From Acidobacteriaceae bacterium (lineage in GTDB: Bacteria > Acidobacteriota > Terriglobia > Terriglobales > Acidobacteriaceae): a stretch of 5,234 nt of DNA. The position numbers and the translations under genes are program-made. The notes beneath the pieces were generated by a model. That model saw nothing but the letters and a program-made list of their open reading frames with translations, searched no databases and had not been told where the DNA came from. The stretch lies in NCBI GenBank assembly GCA_003166055.1, contig PMWR01000161.1, forward strand, positions 2,451 to 7,684, read 5' to 3'. This document shows positions 4,789-5,234 of the stretch, piece after piece (the stretch's first letter is position 1; every line of letters starts with the position of its first letter).

Positions 4789-5067
4789 CTACGCCGTCCG
4801 ATTGAACGGCTCGATCTTCGGCTGTTTCTTTCGCGATGCCCGCCAAATATCGTAGTCCGTCTGCAACTCATACCAGATTCCAGCGTGCGTCCCGAACGCG
4901 GCGGAAAGACGCAGTGACATATCGGCCGAGATTCCGGCGTTGCCATTGAGAATGCGGGATAGCCTTGCGCGGGAAACCTTCAAATGCTTTGCGGCAGTTG
5001 TTACACCCACGTCGCCCAGAAACTCCCGGAGCACTTTGCCTGGATGGGTCGGACTGTGCATGCGCAT
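4789..5067 (-). CDS. higA: HigA-family antitoxin, helix-turn-helix, apparently orphan
   Basis: This is a HigA/VapI-type XRE DNA-binding protein, normally the antitoxin of a HigB mRNA-cleaving toxin. The start is ATG 5067, with AGGAG (5075-5079) seven bases upstream; an in-frame frame continues to 5103 without a good site. The 92-residue product begins with the family opening HSPTHPGKVLREFL (4-17). The helix-turn-helix follows at about 23-42 (TTAAKHLKVSRARLSRILNG), then ISADMSLRLSAAFGTHAGIWYELQTDYDIW, which is highly typical of HigA. The C-terminal tail is basic. In higBA operons the toxin gene lies just upstream, but here only 45 bases separate it from the end of the priA-like gene. Downstream, between 4651 and 4788, no toxin is seen either. 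It may regulate other genes or neutralise a toxin encoded elsewhere. Confidence 0.9.
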   Translation of the reverse strand: MRMHSPTHPGKVLREFLGDVGVTTAAKHLKVSRARLSRILNGNAGISADMSLRLSAAFGTHAGIWYELQTDYDIWRASRKKQPKIEPFNRTA

Positions 5068-5080
5068 ATCGACTCTCCTA

Positions 5081-5106
5081 GTTGTAATCGCACCTCGAAC
5101 CACAAC
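5081..5106. promoter_or_regulatory. Possible HigA operator
   Basis: GTTGT (5081-5085) and ACAAC (5102-5106) are inverted with centres 21 bases apart. A smaller TCG/CGA symmetry lies between them (GTTGTAATCGCACCTCGAAC, then CACAAC). The site sits between the priA-like stop and the higA ribosome-binding site, where an autorepressor would bind. No good promoter is visible there, so higA may be read through from priA. Confidence 0.3.
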
Positions 5107-5112
5107 CGCTCC

Positions 5113-5234
5113 TCACATTAAACGCAAAGCATCCACATCGACAACTAAGCCTCGTCTCGGCACGCCCGCCGCTTCCCCATGCGCCAGCATCCCCTTGAGC
5201 GCCGCATTCAACGCCTTCCGCGACCCCGCCTTCA
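5113..5234 (-). CDS. priA: Probable primosomal protein N' (PriA), C-terminal end only
   Basis: PriA is the helicase that reloads the replisome at stalled forks. Only the last 39 residues are in the window; the gene continues past the right edge. The readable tail (KAGSRKALNAALKGMLAHGE, then AAGVPRRGLVVDVDALRLM) ends at a TGA at 5113-5115. The closing VVDVDALRLM matches the way PriA proteins typically end (a strand, then DVDP or DVDA with one or two hydrophobic residues), and the preceding helical stretch suits the last domain. The helicase motifs and zinc-binding cysteines lie outside, so the assignment rests on this short tail. higA follows 45 bases downstream on the same strand. Confidence 0.6.
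   Translation of the reverse strand, partial: KAGSRKALNAALKGMLAHGEAAGVPRRGLVVDVDALRLM

Overview
This window looks like a piece of a GC-moderate bacterial chromosome. An Acidobacteriota (Terriglobia-like) host is my best guess. The guess rests on the style of the short repeats (cores such as GACTTCAGTC followed by GGGGCTTTAGCCCC, and CTGCGGAAAAA ends), which I recall as abundant in that phylum, and on the look of the dCTP deaminase. I could not run a search, so the taxonomy is inference.

Layout, left to right. Positions 1-756 hold no convincing large gene. They carry two copies of a short palindromic intergenic repeat (93-234). They then carry a pair of long hairpin repeats (393-467 and 605-682) that share a conserved stem and a conserved 3' tail and are interleaved with two tiny possible reading frames. 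From 757 to 2196 two genes lie on the minus strand. Upstream is dcd (dCTP deaminase), with a good sigma-70-type promoter, but its reading frame is broken by one extra base near 1848-1851. Downstream is a NarL/LuxR-type response regulator with a degenerate receiver domain. Divergent from dcd is an HU/IHF-family nucleoid protein (2481-2771, plus strand). After it come a MITE-like element with 10-bp terminal inverted repeats (2838-2968) and a second partial copy of the intergenic repeat.

The right half is a small accessory cluster. It holds a Bro-N protein with a DinD-like C-terminal half (3165-4016, plus strand), then a convergent ParD/ParE toxin-antitoxin operon (4068-4636, minus strand) with a promoter overlapped by TGACA half-sites. 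Next is a HigA-type antitoxin with no toxin beside it (4789-5067, minus strand). At the right edge is the last part of what looks like priA, the primosome helicase (5113-5234, minus strand).

Functionally, the housekeeping content (dcd, HU, priA) belongs to nucleotide metabolism, nucleoid structure and replication restart. The Bro-N/DinD gene, the TA modules and the repeats look like accessory insertions between those genes. I see no large new system here. The most unusual items are the broken dcd, the twin hairpin repeats that enclose ribosome-binding-like sequences, the orphan HigA behind priA, and the receiver domain lacking two switch residues.
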